From an uncultured Alphaproteobacteria bacterium (GTDB lineage: Bacteria; Pseudomonadota; Alphaproteobacteria; HIMB59; GCA-002718135), in NCBI GenBank assembly GCA_902595855.1, contig CACJRY010000001.1, positions 176,182 to 240,181 on the forward strand: a DNA stretch of 64,000 nucleotides. The letters are read 5' to 3'. A model generated the notes under the pieces. The model made no database searches. It was not told the DNA's origin and saw nothing but the letters and a program-made list of their open reading frames with translations. Position numbers and translations under genes: made by a program. This document shows positions 18,720 through 28,330 of the stretch, piece by piece. Position 1 is the first letter of the stretch. Every line of letters begins with the position of its first letter.

Positions 18720-20049
18720 AAATTGATTTTTTCTCTCTGGTTGACTCCTTTTGAAATTCTCTTGCTGTTTTACCTAAATATAATTGCCTAGGACGACCAA
18801 TTTTATTTATTGGATCTTCTATCATTTCTTTCCATTGTGATATCCAGCCAACAGTTCTTCCAATTGCAAATAAAACAGTAAACATACTTGTAGGAAATCC
18901 CAGAGCCTTAAGAATAATACCTGAATAAAAATCTACATTAGGAAATAATTTTTTTTCAATAAAATATTCATCTTTTAGTGCTATTTTCTCTAATTCAATA
19001 GCAATCTTTAAAAGTGGATCATCTAATTTATTAAGCTCTTCTAAAACTTCATATGCGCTTTCTTTCATAACGCTTGCTCTTGGATCATAGTTTTTGTAAA
19101 CCCTATGACCAAAACCCATTAATCTAAAAGGGTCATTTTTATCTTTAGCTTTATTTATAAATTCAGGAATATTTTTTATATCACCTATTTCCTCAAGCAT
19201 TTTTATTACAGCTTCATTTGCTCCTCCATGCGCTGGTCCCCACAAAGATGCAATTCCTGCAGCAATACATGCAAAAGGATTGGCTCCAGATGAACCCGCA
19301 AGTCTAACTGTAGAAGTAGATGCATTTTGCTCATGATCAGCATGTAAAATAAAAAATCTATCCATCGCTTGAACAATTTTTGGACTAATTTTAAAATCTT
19401 CAGTAGGAACAGAAAAAGTCATGTATAGGAAATTTTCTGCATAAGATAAGTCATTTCTTGGATATACAAATGGTTGTCCAATAGAATATTTGTAAGCCAT
19501 AGCTCCAATGGTTGGAATTTTTGCTATTAACCTATGACAAGCTACCATTCTCTGATTAATGTCAGAGAAATCTGTGCTGTCATGATAGAATGCAGATAAA
19601 GCTCCAACAACTCCGACCATAATAGCCATGGGATGTGCATCTCTTCTAAAACCTCTATATAAATAAACCAATTGCTCATGCAGCATTGTATGATTAGTAA
19701 TTAAATCAATAAATTTTTGCTTATCCTCCGGAGATGGCAATTCTCCATGCAATAATAAATAACATACCTCCAAAAATTCACTATTACTCGCTAAATCGTG
19801 AATATTAAAACCTCTATGTCTTAAAATACCTTTATTACCATCAATATAGGTTATGGAAGAGTCACATGAAGCAGTAGAAGTAAAGCCTGGATCATAGGTA
19901 AACATACCAGTCTCCTGATAGAGCTTTCTTATATCTAAAACATCTGGTCCATCTGTACCCTTTATGACTGGAAGCTCATAAGATTTGCCAGTCTCATTAT
20001 TAAATAAAGTAAATGAATTCTTTTGTTGATTATCTTCGTAGTCTGCCAT
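18700..20049 (-). CDS. gltA: citrate synthase
   Basis: Condenses oxaloacetate and acetyl-CoA, the entry step of the TCA cycle. This is the hexameric proteobacterial type with the N-terminal domain ([12 protein letters not shown] near 73-84). Catalytic residues are in [13 protein letters not shown] (first His), [15 protein letters not shown] (second His) and [10 protein letters not shown] (Asp). 449 aa is slightly longer than E. coli (427). It runs two bases behind gltX and its 3' end overlaps lpxB on the other strand by 20 bases. Confidence 0.97.
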   Translation of the reverse strand: MADYEDNQQKNSFTLFNNETGKSYELPVIKGTDGPDVLDIRKLYQETGMFTYDPGFTSTASCDSSITYIDGNKGILRHRGFNIHDLASNSEFLEVCYLLLHGELPSPEDKQKFIDLITNHTMLHEQLVYLYRGFRRDAHPMAIMVGVVGALSAFYHDSTDFSDINQRMVACHRLIAKIPTIGAMAYKYSIGQPFVYPRNDLSYAENFLYMTFSVPTEDFKISPKIVQAMDRFFILHADHEQNASTSTVRLAGSSGANPFACIAAGIASLWGPAHGGANEAVIKMLEEIGDIKNIPEFINKAKDKNDPFRLMGFGHRVYKNYDPRASVMKESAYEVLEELNKLDDPLLKIAIELEKIALKDEYFIEKKLFPNVDFYSGIILKALGFPTSMFTVLFAIGRTVGWISQWKEMIEDPINKIGRPRQLYLGKTAREFQKESTREKKSIFKWLWK

Positions 20050-20050
20050 T

Positions 20051-21448
20051 TTAGATTTTATACCTTTTTAATCTCTCTATTGATACACTTTTACCTAATA
20101 TCATGAATATATCAGTAATAGAAGGGCCATTGTAATTATTAGTAAGTAAATATCTAACTGGTTTACCTAAAACTGGGAATTTAATATTATTTTTTTTTAT
20201 AAATTCTTTAATCTCTAAATTTATAATATCATATTCCCATTTATTAATATTAATAATTAGTTCTAAAAAATTACTATATACCTTATTGAAATCATCTTGA
20301 AAATTTTCATCATAATTTTTTGAAAAATTTTTAGAAAAATAAATGTCAGCAATATTAATAATTTCAATATATTTTGAAATATCTTTCTTATATACACTAA
20401 ATACTCTAAACAATTTTTCTTTATCTAAATCTAAAAATTCTTTTAATTTTGAGTTTGATCTACAATACTCCTCAAATAATTTTATGTTAGACTCAATTCT
20501 TAAAAAATAATTGTTGAAGAAATCCAGTTTTGTATAATTAAAAATACTAGCAGATTTGGATAAATTTTTGATTTCAAATTGAGAAATTATATCAGAAATT
20601 TCTACGACTTCATTTTCTTGATTTTTAGGTGACCATCCTAATAAAATCAAATTATTTATTATTGCACTTGGTAAATAACCATCATTCTTTAAATCAATTA
20701 CATTAACAGCTCCATGTCTTTTAGATAGTTTGGTTCCATCTTCACCATGAATCAATGGTATATGGGCATATTGCGGAATTGCCCAATTCATATGCTGATA
20801 TATAAATTTTTGACGAAAATAATTATTTAAATGGTCATCTCCTCTTATAATAAAATTTACTCCTAAATCATGATCGTCTACCACAACAGATAACATATAA
20901 GTTGGAGTGTTATCTATTCTAACAAGAACAAAGTCATCTATTTCAGCATTATTAACTTCCACTTGGCCCTGAATTACATCTTTTAAAATTTCTTTACCAG
21001 TAGTTGGTATCTTAATTCTTATAACGTATCCTTTTTCAAGAGATTGAACATTATTGTTACTTTCACAAGAAATGCAAATTTTCTTTGAGTCAATCTCACC
21101 AGTATTAATTTTTTTTCTACGTTCTTCTAATTGATCTTTGGTGCAAATACACTTGTAAGCTTTTTTGATTTTTAATAAATGTTTAGCTACCTCTATATGT
21201 CGTCTGATATTTAATGATTGAATTTGTGGATCATTATCCCATTTTATACCTAACCACTTAAGCCCACTAATTATATTTTTTTTGAATGCTTCAGTTGATC
21301 TAATTTTATCTGTATCCTCAATTCTCAAATATAATTTAGAGCCAGGATGTTGGGATTGGAAAATGTAATTTATAAGAGCTGTTCTGGCACTTCCAATATG
21401 CAGATTTCCTGTTGGGGAGGGTGCGAACCTAGTAATATATCTAGTCAT
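20051..21448 (-). CDS. gltX: glutamyl-tRNA synthetase
   Basis: Charges tRNA-Glu, and possibly tRNA-Gln as well, because this window also encodes GatCAB. Class I signatures are present: [18 protein letters not shown] (residues 8-25, HIGS in place of HIGH) and KLSKRHG (about 238-244). A Cys-containing segment ([14 protein letters not shown]...CISC, about 99-127) fits the zinc-ribbon insertion of the family. 465 aa is normal. In many Alphaproteobacteria comEC lies between gltX and lexA; here only 14 bases separate them. Confidence 0.96.
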   Translation of the reverse strand: MTRYITRFAPSPTGNLHIGSARTALINYIFQSQHPGSKLYLRIEDTDKIRSTEAFKKNIISGLKWLGIKWDNDPQIQSLNIRRHIEVAKHLLKIKKAYKCICTKDQLEERRKKINTGEIDSKKICISCESNNNVQSLEKGYVIRIKIPTTGKEILKDVIQGQVEVNNAEIDDFVLVRIDNTPTYMLSVVVDDHDLGVNFIIRGDDHLNNYFRQKFIYQHMNWAIPQYAHIPLIHGEDGTKLSKRHGAVNVIDLKNDGYLPSAIINNLILLGWSPKNQENEVVEISDIISQFEIKNLSKSASIFNYTKLDFFNNYFLRIESNIKLFEEYCRSNSKLKEFLDLDKEKLFRVFSVYKKDISKYIEIINIADIYFSKNFSKNYDENFQDDFNKVYSNFLELIININKWEYDIINLEIKEFIKKNNIKFPVLGKPVRYLLTNNYNGPSITDIFMILGKSVSIERLKRYKI

Positions 21449-21462
21449 TAATAAAATGACTA

Positions 21463-22104
21463 TTAATTATATTTTCTTATAATTCCAGATAAAGTACCCT
21501 GTATTTGCACATCTCCAAGATTATGTTCTTTAATATTGTATGCTTTATTAGCAGGTATAAGGTATATTTTTTGATTAGTCATTTTGACTATTTTTAACGT
21601 AATTTCATTATCTAAAGTAAGTACAGCAGCTATTTTACCATTTTCTGCAGAAGTTGTTTTTTTGATAATTGCAATATCTCCATCAAAAATACCCTCATCA
21701 ATCATAGACAAACCTTTAACTTTTAAACCAAAATACGTGGAATTCTTACTTACAAGAGATCTAGGGATTGATATCGTTGAGTCTGTATAATTTATTGCTT
21801 CTATAGCTTCACCTGCAGCTATAGATCCTACTAAGGGGATGTTGAGAAAACTTGTGTCATACGATGAGTCAATACTGTTTATATTTTTATTTGGAAGATT
21901 TTTGGTAATTTCCATTGCTCTAGCCTTATGTTTTAAGCGCTTTATATAGCCACGTTGCTCTAAGCTAGTTATTAATCTGTGAATTCCTGATTTAGATTTT
22001 AAGTTTACAGCATTTTTCATTTCTTCAAAGGAGGGGGAAATGTCATTTGATGAAATGTAATTATTTAAATAAACAAATAATTCTTTTTGTTTTTTAGTAA
22101 GCAT
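21463..22104 (-). CDS. lexA: LexA SOS repressor and self-cleaving protease
   Basis: Represses SOS genes and self-cleaves when RecA is activated. N-terminal winged helix (1-68) with start MLTKKQKELFVYL, matching alphaproteobacterial LexA, and recognition region SFEEMKNAVNLKSKSGIHRLI. The cleavage site is Ala97-Gly98 in GSIAAGEAIE; the catalytic dyad is Ser133 (GLSMIDEGIFDGD, where the usual GDSM is GLSM) and Lys171 (ITLKIVKM). 213 aa is normal. A GTTCN7GTTC operator sits 4 bases upstream of the start codon, so the gene is almost certainly autoregulated. It is separated from moaC by a 55-base gap holding the promoter. Confidence 0.97.
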   Translation of the reverse strand: MLTKKQKELFVYLNNYISSNDISPSFEEMKNAVNLKSKSGIHRLITSLEQRGYIKRLKHKARAMEITKNLPNKNINSIDSSYDTSFLNIPLVGSIAAGEAIEAINYTDSTISIPRSLVSKNSTYFGLKVKGLSMIDEGIFDGDIAIIKKTTSAENGKIAAVLTLDNEITLKIVKMTNQKIYLIPANKAYNIKEHNLGDVQIQGTLSGIIRKYN

Positions 22105-22105
22105 A

Positions 22106-22141
22106 TATGTTCTATATATGTTCTCTTTTATAAAAAGACAA
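22106..22141 (-). promoter_or_regulatory. predicted lexA promoter, near-leaderless
   Basis: Read on the minus strand: -35 TTGTCT (22141-22136), 17-base spacer, -10 TATATA (22118-22113), predicted start point near 22106. The lexA ATG begins at 22104, so the 5' untranslated region would be about two bases and there is no room for a Shine-Dalgarno sequence. The -10 lies inside the SOS box. Confidence 0.6.
22109..22123. promoter_or_regulatory. alphaproteobacterial SOS box (LexA operator)
   Basis: The sequence GTTCTATATATGTTC is an exact match to GTTCN7GTTC, the LexA-binding direct repeat of Alphaproteobacteria. It lies 4 bases upstream of the lexA start codon and covers the predicted -10 hexamer, which would make repression by promoter occlusion straightforward. 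Confidence 0.9.
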
Positions 22142-22159
22142 CCTTTTTTTTACATTATG

Positions 22160-22627
22160 CTAAATTTGATAATTTCCAGATTTTCCGCCTTTTTTTGACA
22201 CTAATTTAATATTTTTTATTTTTATGGATTTATTTAAATATTTACACATGTCATAAATTGTTAAGCAGCTTACTGTCACTGCAGTCAAAGCTTCCATTTC
22301 AACGCCGGTTTTGGAGCTGGTTTGCACTCTGGCTGACACTTTAAGTGAGTTCGTTTTAGTGTTTTTTGTAATCTCAACATTAACTGAGTCAATTGGAATA
22401 TTATGACATAAAGGTATTATTCTTGATGTTTCTTTTGCTCCCATAATTCCAGCTAATATAGCTATGTTTTTGATGCTACCTTTTTTTGATTTAAGTTTTT
22501 CAATTTTTTTAAAAGTTAGTTTGTCAAAAACTACCTCCCCTTGAGCTTCAGCAATTCTCTTTGAAATATTTTTTTCGCCTACATTAACCATAATGGGGTT
22601 ATTTTTTTTATCTAGATGGCTAACCAT
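22160..22627 (-). CDS. moaC: cyclic pyranopterin monophosphate synthase MoaC
   Basis: With MoaA converts GTP to the pyranopterin precursor of molybdenum cofactor. Family features seen: SHLDKKNNPIMVNVGEKNISKRIAEAQG at the N-terminus, AGIMGAKETSRIIPLCHNIPIDSVNVEI (about 61-88), and the MEALTAVTVSCLTIYDMCKYLNK block (about 115-137). 155 aa is normal. It overlaps trpC by 8 bases. The trpDC-moaC-moeA-lexA order is common in Alphaproteobacteria; moeA is missing here and no other cofactor gene is in the window. Confidence 0.96.
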   Translation of the reverse strand: MVSHLDKKNNPIMVNVGEKNISKRIAEAQGEVVFDKLTFKKIEKLKSKKGSIKNIAILAGIMGAKETSRIIPLCHNIPIDSVNVEITKNTKTNSLKVSARVQTSSKTGVEMEALTAVTVSCLTIYDMCKYLNKSIKIKNIKLVSKKGGKSGNYQI

Positions 22628-23414
22628 TATTTAGTAATTTTTTGATAAATGTAGTATAATCATTTGATCTTAAAATTGACTCACCAATAAGAAAATTAAA
22701 AATACCAAGTTTGTTATACATTTCAATATCTGATGAAGATTTAATTCCACTTTCTGCAATTACAGTAAAATCTTTAGAAATACTTGTAAAGAGATTTGCT
22801 GAATTATTAACATCCGTTTTAAGGTTTTTTAAATTTCTATTATTTATACCTATTATTGGGTAATCTAACCTCATTGCTCTTTCAATTTCTTCCTTATCAT
22901 GTGTTTCAATTATTACATCCAGCTGCAAATCTTCAGCAATTTCTAAAAAGTTTTTCAGTTGATCATCATTTAACACAGATACAATTAATAGTATAATATC
23001 TGCTTGATATACTTTACTCTCATAGATTTGATATTCATCAATTATGAAATCTTTTCTTAAAATTGGTATTTGTGTGTTTTTTTTAATTAGGGATAAATGA
23101 TCTATTTCACCATTGAAGTAATTGGTTTCAGTTAAGATAGATATTGCTCCAATACCTGCTCTTTCGTAAGTTTTTGCTAATTCTTCAGGATGATATTCTT
23201 TAATTATTTGACCCGCACTAGGACTAGATTTTTTGATTTCACCAATAATTAAATTATTCTTATTTATTACTGACTCAATGGCGGTATTTTTAAAATCTCT
23301 TTTTTCTATTTTGTCTGAAACCAATTTTTTTAATGTTCCTATAGAGCATTTATTTTTTAAAATTTCAATTTCTTTACTCTTATCTTCACATATCTTTTTT
23401 AAAATATCACTCAT
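22620..23414 (-). CDS. trpC: indole-3-glycerol phosphate synthase
   Basis: Fourth step of tryptophan synthesis, a TIM-barrel enzyme. Seen: IGEIKKSSPSAGQI (about 55-68, catalytic Lys region), YERAGIGAISILTETNYFNG (about 82-101), IPILRKDFIIDEYQIYESKVYQADIILLI (catalytic Lys/Glu), IGINNRNLKNLKTD and IAESGIKSSSDI. 264 aa is typical of the monofunctional enzyme. It overlaps both trpD and moaC by 8 bases. Confidence 0.97.
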   Translation of the reverse strand: MSDILKKICEDKSKEIEILKNKCSIGTLKKLVSDKIEKRDFKNTAIESVINKNNLIIGEIKKSSPSAGQIIKEYHPEELAKTYERAGIGAISILTETNYFNGEIDHLSLIKKNTQIPILRKDFIIDEYQIYESKVYQADIILLIVSVLNDDQLKNFLEIAEDLQLDVIIETHDKEEIERAMRLDYPIIGINNRNLKNLKTDVNNSANLFTSISKDFTVIAESGIKSSSDIEMYNKLGIFNFLIGESILRSNDYTTFIKKLLNNG

Positions 23415-24408
23415 TGGTAATTTTTGTAATAAATTCTTTGGTTATGCCCTCATTGATTGCTTTGCTAGCAATTAATGTACCGTCTTTAATATTTGAGCAT
23501 TTTCCAGAAAGGTAAATTGCTGCACCAGCATTTATTTCTACAATTTTTTGAAATTGAGAATAATCACCATCAATCATTTTTAAAAAACATTGTGCATTAT
23601 ATTTAGGATCACCCCCTTTGATCTCTTCTAAAGAAATATAATCGTATCCCATATCCCTAGGATCGAGAGTATAGCTATTGATTGTTTTGTCTTTTAATTC
23701 ATAAATAAGTGTATTTTTACTTAGTGTAATTTCATCTAATCCATCTGTTCCGTGAACAACCATAACATTATTTGACCCTAGATCTCTTAATACTTCACAG
23801 TGTGTAGAAAGCCATTTTTGATCGTACACGCCTAAAAGTTGGTTTTTAGTATTTGCTGGATTTGTTAAGGGACCTAAGAGATTAAATATCGTTCTGGTTT
23901 CTAATGTTTTTCTAACATTAATGACATATCTCATAGCTGAGTGATGGTATTGAGCAAACATAAAGCAAAAATTATTTTTATTAAGCTGTTTTTCTAAAAT
24001 TTTAGGATTATCAGAAAATTTATAACCAATATACTCAAGCATATCTGCAGAACCAGATTTTGAGCTAACAGATTTATTTCCATGCTTTGCTATTTTAACT
24101 CCACAACTTGCAGCAACTAAAGAAGCTGCAGTAGATATATTCAATGTATTTGACATATCTCCACCAGTACCGCACGTATCGACTGTATTATCTGGAGATG
24201 AAATTTGCATAGATTTTGATCGCATGATTTTTGAAGCTCCTAATATTTCATTTTTAGTCTCTCCTTTAAACTTAAGAGCAATCAAAATAGCTGAAATATC
24301 AATTTCACTTAAACTTCCATTCATAACCAATTCAAAAAGATCAACTGACTCATCAATTGTTAAATCTTTTCCCAAAAAAAGTTTTTTCTTTATATTGTTA
24401 ATTTCCAT
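23407..24408 (-). CDS. trpD: anthranilate phosphoribosyltransferase
   Basis: Joins anthranilate to PRPP in the second tryptophan step. The PRPP-binding loop is VDTCGTGGDMSNTLNISTAASLVAASCG (about 77-104), followed by KHGNKSVSSKSGSADMLE (about 108-125), and RTIFNLLGPLTNPA (about 172-185). 333 aa is normal for the stand-alone enzyme. Overlaps trpG by 11 and trpC by 8 bases. Confidence 0.97.
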   Translation of the reverse strand: MEINNIKKKLFLGKDLTIDESVDLFELVMNGSLSEIDISAILIALKFKGETKNEILGASKIMRSKSMQISSPDNTVDTCGTGGDMSNTLNISTAASLVAASCGVKIAKHGNKSVSSKSGSADMLEYIGYKFSDNPKILEKQLNKNNFCFMFAQYHHSAMRYVINVRKTLETRTIFNLLGPLTNPANTKNQLLGVYDQKWLSTHCEVLRDLGSNNVMVVHGTDGLDEITLSKNTLIYELKDKTINSYTLDPRDMGYDYISLEEIKGGDPKYNAQCFLKMIDGDYSQFQKIVEINAGAAIYLSGKCSNIKDGTLIASKAINEGITKEFITKITNE

Positions 24409-24976
24409 AATTGATTAATTTTAAAAAGTTTGAAAATAAAGTTTTTCCAACATCAGTACCTATGCTCTCTGGATGAAATTGGAAACCATAAATAGGCAAA
24501 ATAGTATGAGCAATACCCATAATGATTTTATTTTTAGTTTCAGCAGTGATTATAAACTCTGAGGGTAAAGTATTTGGATCTATAACTAATGAATGATATC
24601 TTGTGGCAAAGAATTTTTCATTAATATTGCCAAATATTTCATGGTTATTATGTTGCATCTCATCTATTTTTCCATGCATAATTTCTTCACATTTAATTAT
24701 TTTAGCACCAAAAGCTTGTCCAATTGATTGATGCCCTAAACATATACCCAAAATTGGAATTTTGTTTTGCAATTCTTGAATTAAATTTAAACAAATGCCT
24801 GCCTCATTAGGTGTGCATGGGCCTGGTGATAGCACAATAGCTTTTGGCTTAAGGTTGATTATATTTTCAATAGAAATTGCATCATTTCTATATGTTTCTA
24901 CTTCTGCTCCAACTTCATTAAGATAATGCTTAACATTATATGTAAAGCTATCATAATTATCGATTAGAAGTATCAT
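24398..24976 (-). CDS. trpG: anthranilate synthase glutamine amidotransferase (TrpG/PabA)
   Basis: Supplies ammonia from glutamine to TrpE. It is a class I amidotransferase: LLIDNYDSFTYNV at the N-terminus, LSPGPCTPNEAG (about 50-61), nucleophile Cys in GICLGHQSIGQAFGA (about 77-91), and the His/Glu of the triad in GFQFHPESIGTDVG near 165-178. 192 aa is typical. Because the operon has trpE and no pabB is visible, TrpG is the primary role; it may also serve p-aminobenzoate synthesis. Overlaps trpE by four bases. Confidence 0.95.
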   Translation of the reverse strand: MILLIDNYDSFTYNVKHYLNEVGAEVETYRNDAISIENIINLKPKAIVLSPGPCTPNEAGICLNLIQELQNKIPILGICLGHQSIGQAFGAKIIKCEEIMHGKIDEMQHNNHEIFGNINEKFFATRYHSLVIDPNTLPSEFIITAETKNKIIMGIAHTILPIYGFQFHPESIGTDVGKTLFSNFLKLINYGN

Positions 24977-26448
24977 GAATTATATTTATACGAGTCTTCT
25001 GCAGCTGCCATTAGAGCACCAGCTTTATTGATTGTTTCTTGATATTCATCTTCAGGATTTGAGTCATACACAACTCCACCTCCGGCTTGAATGAATAATT
25101 TACCATTTTTAACTAATCCACTTCTGAGACTAATGCATGTGTCCATATCTCCATTAGAGTCAAAGTAACCCATGCATCCTGCATAAAAACTTCGATTAAG
25201 ATTTTCAAGCTCTTCAATTATCTGCATAGCTCGAATTTTTGGAGCGCCTGAAACTGTTCCGGCAGGAAAACCGGCTTTAAGAGCATCTACCGCATCATAT
25301 TCTTCATTTATAAATCCTTCTACATTGGAAACTATATGCATTACGTGTGAATAATACTCAATTATCATTTGTTCTGTAACTTTTACTGATTTATTTTTAG
25401 AAACTCTACCTACATCATTTCTTCCTAAATCTAATAACATTAAATGTTCTGCTAACTCCTTTTTATCTTTAAGCAAATCTTTTGAAAGCTCTAAATCTTC
25501 ATTAGCATTTTTACCTCTTTTTCTAGTTCCAGCTATTGGTCTAATAGTTATTTTTTTATTTCTTAACTGGACAAGTAATTCAGGACTCGAAGCGACTAAA
25601 CCCATGTCATTAAAATTTAAATTAACTAAGTATGGTGAAGGGTTTAATCTTCTAAGAGATCTATAAAGGCTAATTGCTTCAAGATCATATTTTGTTTCAA
25701 ATCTTTGTGAGGTTACTACTTGAAAAATATCTCCTTCTTTAATGTATTCCTTTGCTTTTGAAATAATCGAAAAATATTCTTCTTTAGTATAATTTGATTT
25801 GAAATTTAGATTTGATTTAATTGAAAAAGCTGATTTTTGAACAAGATTATCTTTGAGTTGATTTATTTTTAAATTTAATAATTCTTGAGCATTCTTATAA
25901 AGAGTTTCATAATTTTTATTTTCACTTGGATAAACAACAGTCATAACTGTAATTTTATCCTTGATATTATCAAAAACAGTAACTATTTTTGGTCTAATTA
26001 ATACTGAGTCAGGTATTTTTATATTATCAATATTTTCTAAATTTATTTTTTCCATATATTTAATCATTGGATATCCTAAATAACCAACAAGAATAGGATA
26101 GGGGACCTCAATATCCCCTTTATCAAATTTTGATATTTCAATTATGTTTTTAAGAGACTCTATAGGTTCATTTGAAATTTGATATTTATAATTTTCATCC
26201 TGATATTCTATAGAGGCTGAATTTTTTTCAACTTTCCAAATGATATCTGGATCGCAGCCTAATAAAGAATATCTTCCCCTTAAACTCCCACCTTCAACAG
26301 ATTCTAGAAGAAAAGAATATTTTTGATTTTTTTTAATTTTTAGCAAACAAGAAATAGGTGTTTCTACATCACCAATTAAATTTTTTGTTAAAAGTTGAGG
26401 TTGATTATTTGTAAGACCCTCTATAAATTTTTTTTCTCCCTCATCCAT
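24973..26448 (-). CDS. trpE: anthranilate synthase component I
   Basis: Converts chorismate to anthranilate with TrpG. The N-terminal tryptophan feedback site is visible as FLLESVEGGSLRGRYSLLG (about 46-64). The chorismate-binding domain has EYIKEGDIFQVVTSQRFE (about 233-250), PSPYLVNLNF, RPIAGTRKRG (about 296-305), LGRNDVGRVSK, and FPAGTVSGAPKIRAMQII (about 395-412). 491 aa is normal. The intact LLES-type motif suggests feedback inhibition by tryptophan is kept. Its start overlaps the stop of ppiD by one base. Confidence 0.96.
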   Translation of the reverse strand: MDEGEKKFIEGLTNNQPQLLTKNLIGDVETPISCLLKIKKNQKYSFLLESVEGGSLRGRYSLLGCDPDIIWKVEKNSASIEYQDENYKYQISNEPIESLKNIIEISKFDKGDIEVPYPILVGYLGYPMIKYMEKINLENIDNIKIPDSVLIRPKIVTVFDNIKDKITVMTVVYPSENKNYETLYKNAQELLNLKINQLKDNLVQKSAFSIKSNLNFKSNYTKEEYFSIISKAKEYIKEGDIFQVVTSQRFETKYDLEAISLYRSLRRLNPSPYLVNLNFNDMGLVASSPELLVQLRNKKITIRPIAGTRKRGKNANEDLELSKDLLKDKKELAEHLMLLDLGRNDVGRVSKNKSVKVTEQMIIEYYSHVMHIVSNVEGFINEEYDAVDALKAGFPAGTVSGAPKIRAMQIIEELENLNRSFYAGCMGYFDSNGDMDTCISLRSGLVKNGKLFIQAGGGVVYDSNPEDEYQETINKAGALMAAAEDSYKYNS

Positions 26449-28283
26449 TAATATTGGCTTATCAAGGCCTGTATTAAATTATCATTCGTTGAAATATTTT
26501 TATTTTTTACGATTTCTGCACCAAAAAAACTTCTTAATTCAGAGCTTAAATTAATACCTTGATTATTTCCATCATCTGCAGGAAAAGTGATTTTTTTAGT
26601 TTTTGCTATCAATACATTATCTTCTGAAGTATCAAAATATATTTTATCTAAATTACTATCAAACACTTTATTTTTAAATTTAGAAGGATAATCATTATTA
26701 TTAAGTTGCAAATTAACAGAAGTAGCATCCGCTTTAAAATATAATGAAATATCCTTTAATGTTCTAGAGTTAGCAATAGACTCCTCAATATAGCTTTCAA
26801 TTTCTTTTATTTTTAGGGATTTAATCCAATCTTCAGATACTTTTTCAAATACTTGATTTAGCTCATACGGTTTTTCAAATAGTATATTATCAACATTGAT
26901 TATGATTGATTGTTTCTGATTTATGTCTTCAATATCACTTACGAAGTCTTTATTTGAAGAAAAAGCTTTTGCAATAATTTCATTTTTAGCTAAGTCTTCT
27001 CCGACTGTATCAAAAGTTCTTTCAGCTTTATTAATTGTTTTGATGTTAAGAGAATTGTTATTAGCAATCTCTGTTAATGAAAATCCGTCGAGAATTTCTT
27101 GGCTGATTTTATTTTTTAAATCAGAAATGAAGTTAGACAATTCTACATCTAGCAAAGTAATAGAAATATTATTTCTTGACTCCTCAATTGAGTTTTGAGA
27201 TTCTGGATGAATTTTGCTAACAATTATAACGTGCTTGGCTAAAGTAGTCTCAATAACTGATGATAAACTATTTTCTTGAAGTGTAAAAATCACATTAGAT
27301 AGTTCTTTTAAAACTTCATCTTTTGCCACTTTGGTGAAATTATTATACGTTATATTGTTTTCTTCAGCAAATTTCATGACCTCTTCAGTTTTAAATGTCA
27401 GAGTATCATTTTTAAATTTTGAAGCTTCCTCTATAGTTTTAAAATTAAATTGGAGAAAATCTCTTTTTTCTGGTTCTAGAAAAAGAGATTTATTGTTATT
27501 ATAATATTGCTCAATTTGACTATTTGTTGGTTTGAACTGATCTATAAAATCATCCTCATCAATTAATATATATGATATGTCCCTCTTTTCAGGATCCATA
27601 TATGAATTTATATTTTGGTCAAAATAATCATTAATGTCTTGATTAGCAGTAGAGATATCAAGGTTTTCAAAATTATTTAATTCATATTGATTTAAGTTAA
27701 GCTTTATTAAATCTAAGCTTCTTGAATGACTGTTATGTCTGTTAATTATGCTTTCAAACTTATTTGGTAGATTAACGTTGAAGAAAACTTCATCAAAAAC
27801 CTTTGACCGTGTCTCATAATTTATAATTTTAACTAAATCGTCAATTTTCAACCTTTGCTCTTTAAGAAATGAATTTAATGCTAATTCATCAATTTTATTA
27901 TTTTTAGTATAAAGATTTGGAAATCTTTTTTTAGTTTCAGATGCTACTACTGTTTCGTCAATAATAAAATTTTCAGAGTCAAATTCATTTTCAAAAACTG
28001 CATTATTTATTAAGCTGCCAAGAGCCATTGAGTGGATCTGAAAAGTTTGAATTTCTTCTGAACTTAATTGTCTTCCAAACATTTGACTATATTGATTGAT
28101 ATTCATGTCCAATACTCTCAGAAATTTAGTTGTAGAGATTGGCGTACCGGAAACAGATGCTACAACATTGTCTGAGTCAAATAATCCAGAATATCTTGAT
28201 GATCCTCTGAAAAAAAATAGGCTTATGCCAAAGAGAATAGCTAGAACAAAAGCTATCTTTGATTTTCCTAAACTTCTAAACAT
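26448..28283 (-). CDS. ppiD: membrane-anchored periplasmic folding factor, PpiD/SurA-N type
   Basis: Predicted periplasmic chaperone / peptidyl-prolyl isomerase tethered to the inner membrane. One N-terminal membrane segment (KIAFVLAILFGISLFFF, residues 9-25) is followed by a SurA-N-like helical domain starting DNVVASVSGTPISTTKFLRVLDMN, the standard PpiD layout. The central region (about 230-360) corresponds to the parvulin domain but is divergent, so isomerase activity is uncertain. 611 aa is close to E. coli PpiD (623). It is the first gene of the trpE-G-D-C-moaC transcript and is divergent from tpiA. Confidence 0.86.
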   Translation of the reverse strand: MFRSLGKSKIAFVLAILFGISLFFFRGSSRYSGLFDSDNVVASVSGTPISTTKFLRVLDMNINQYSQMFGRQLSSEEIQTFQIHSMALGSLINNAVFENEFDSENFIIDETVVASETKKRFPNLYTKNNKIDELALNSFLKEQRLKIDDLVKIINYETRSKVFDEVFFNVNLPNKFESIINRHNSHSRSLDLIKLNLNQYELNNFENLDISTANQDINDYFDQNINSYMDPEKRDISYILIDEDDFIDQFKPTNSQIEQYYNNNKSLFLEPEKRDFLQFNFKTIEEASKFKNDTLTFKTEEVMKFAEENNITYNNFTKVAKDEVLKELSNVIFTLQENSLSSVIETTLAKHVIIVSKIHPESQNSIEESRNNISITLLDVELSNFISDLKNKISQEILDGFSLTEIANNNSLNIKTINKAERTFDTVGEDLAKNEIIAKAFSSNKDFVSDIEDINQKQSIIINVDNILFEKPYELNQVFEKVSEDWIKSLKIKEIESYIEESIANSRTLKDISLYFKADATSVNLQLNNNDYPSKFKNKVFDSNLDKIYFDTSEDNVLIAKTKKITFPADDGNNQGINLSSELRSFFGAEIVKNKNISTNDNLIQALISQY

Positions 28284-28298
28284 AATTAATGTTGCTTC

Positions 28299-28321
28299 TA
28301 TAATAATAGTTTCTATAAGGG
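28299..28321 (+). promoter_or_regulatory. predicted tpiA promoter -10 and ribosome binding site
   Basis: In the 47-base gap between divergent ppiD and tpiA there is a perfect TATAAT (28299-28304) on the plus strand and an AAGGG (28317-28321) 9 bases before the tpiA ATG. No good -35 stands at the right distance. An alternative pair, TTGCTT (28292-28297) and TATAAG (28314-28319), would give a start only about five bases before the ATG. Confidence 0.45.
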
Positions 28322-28330
28322 AAAATAATT

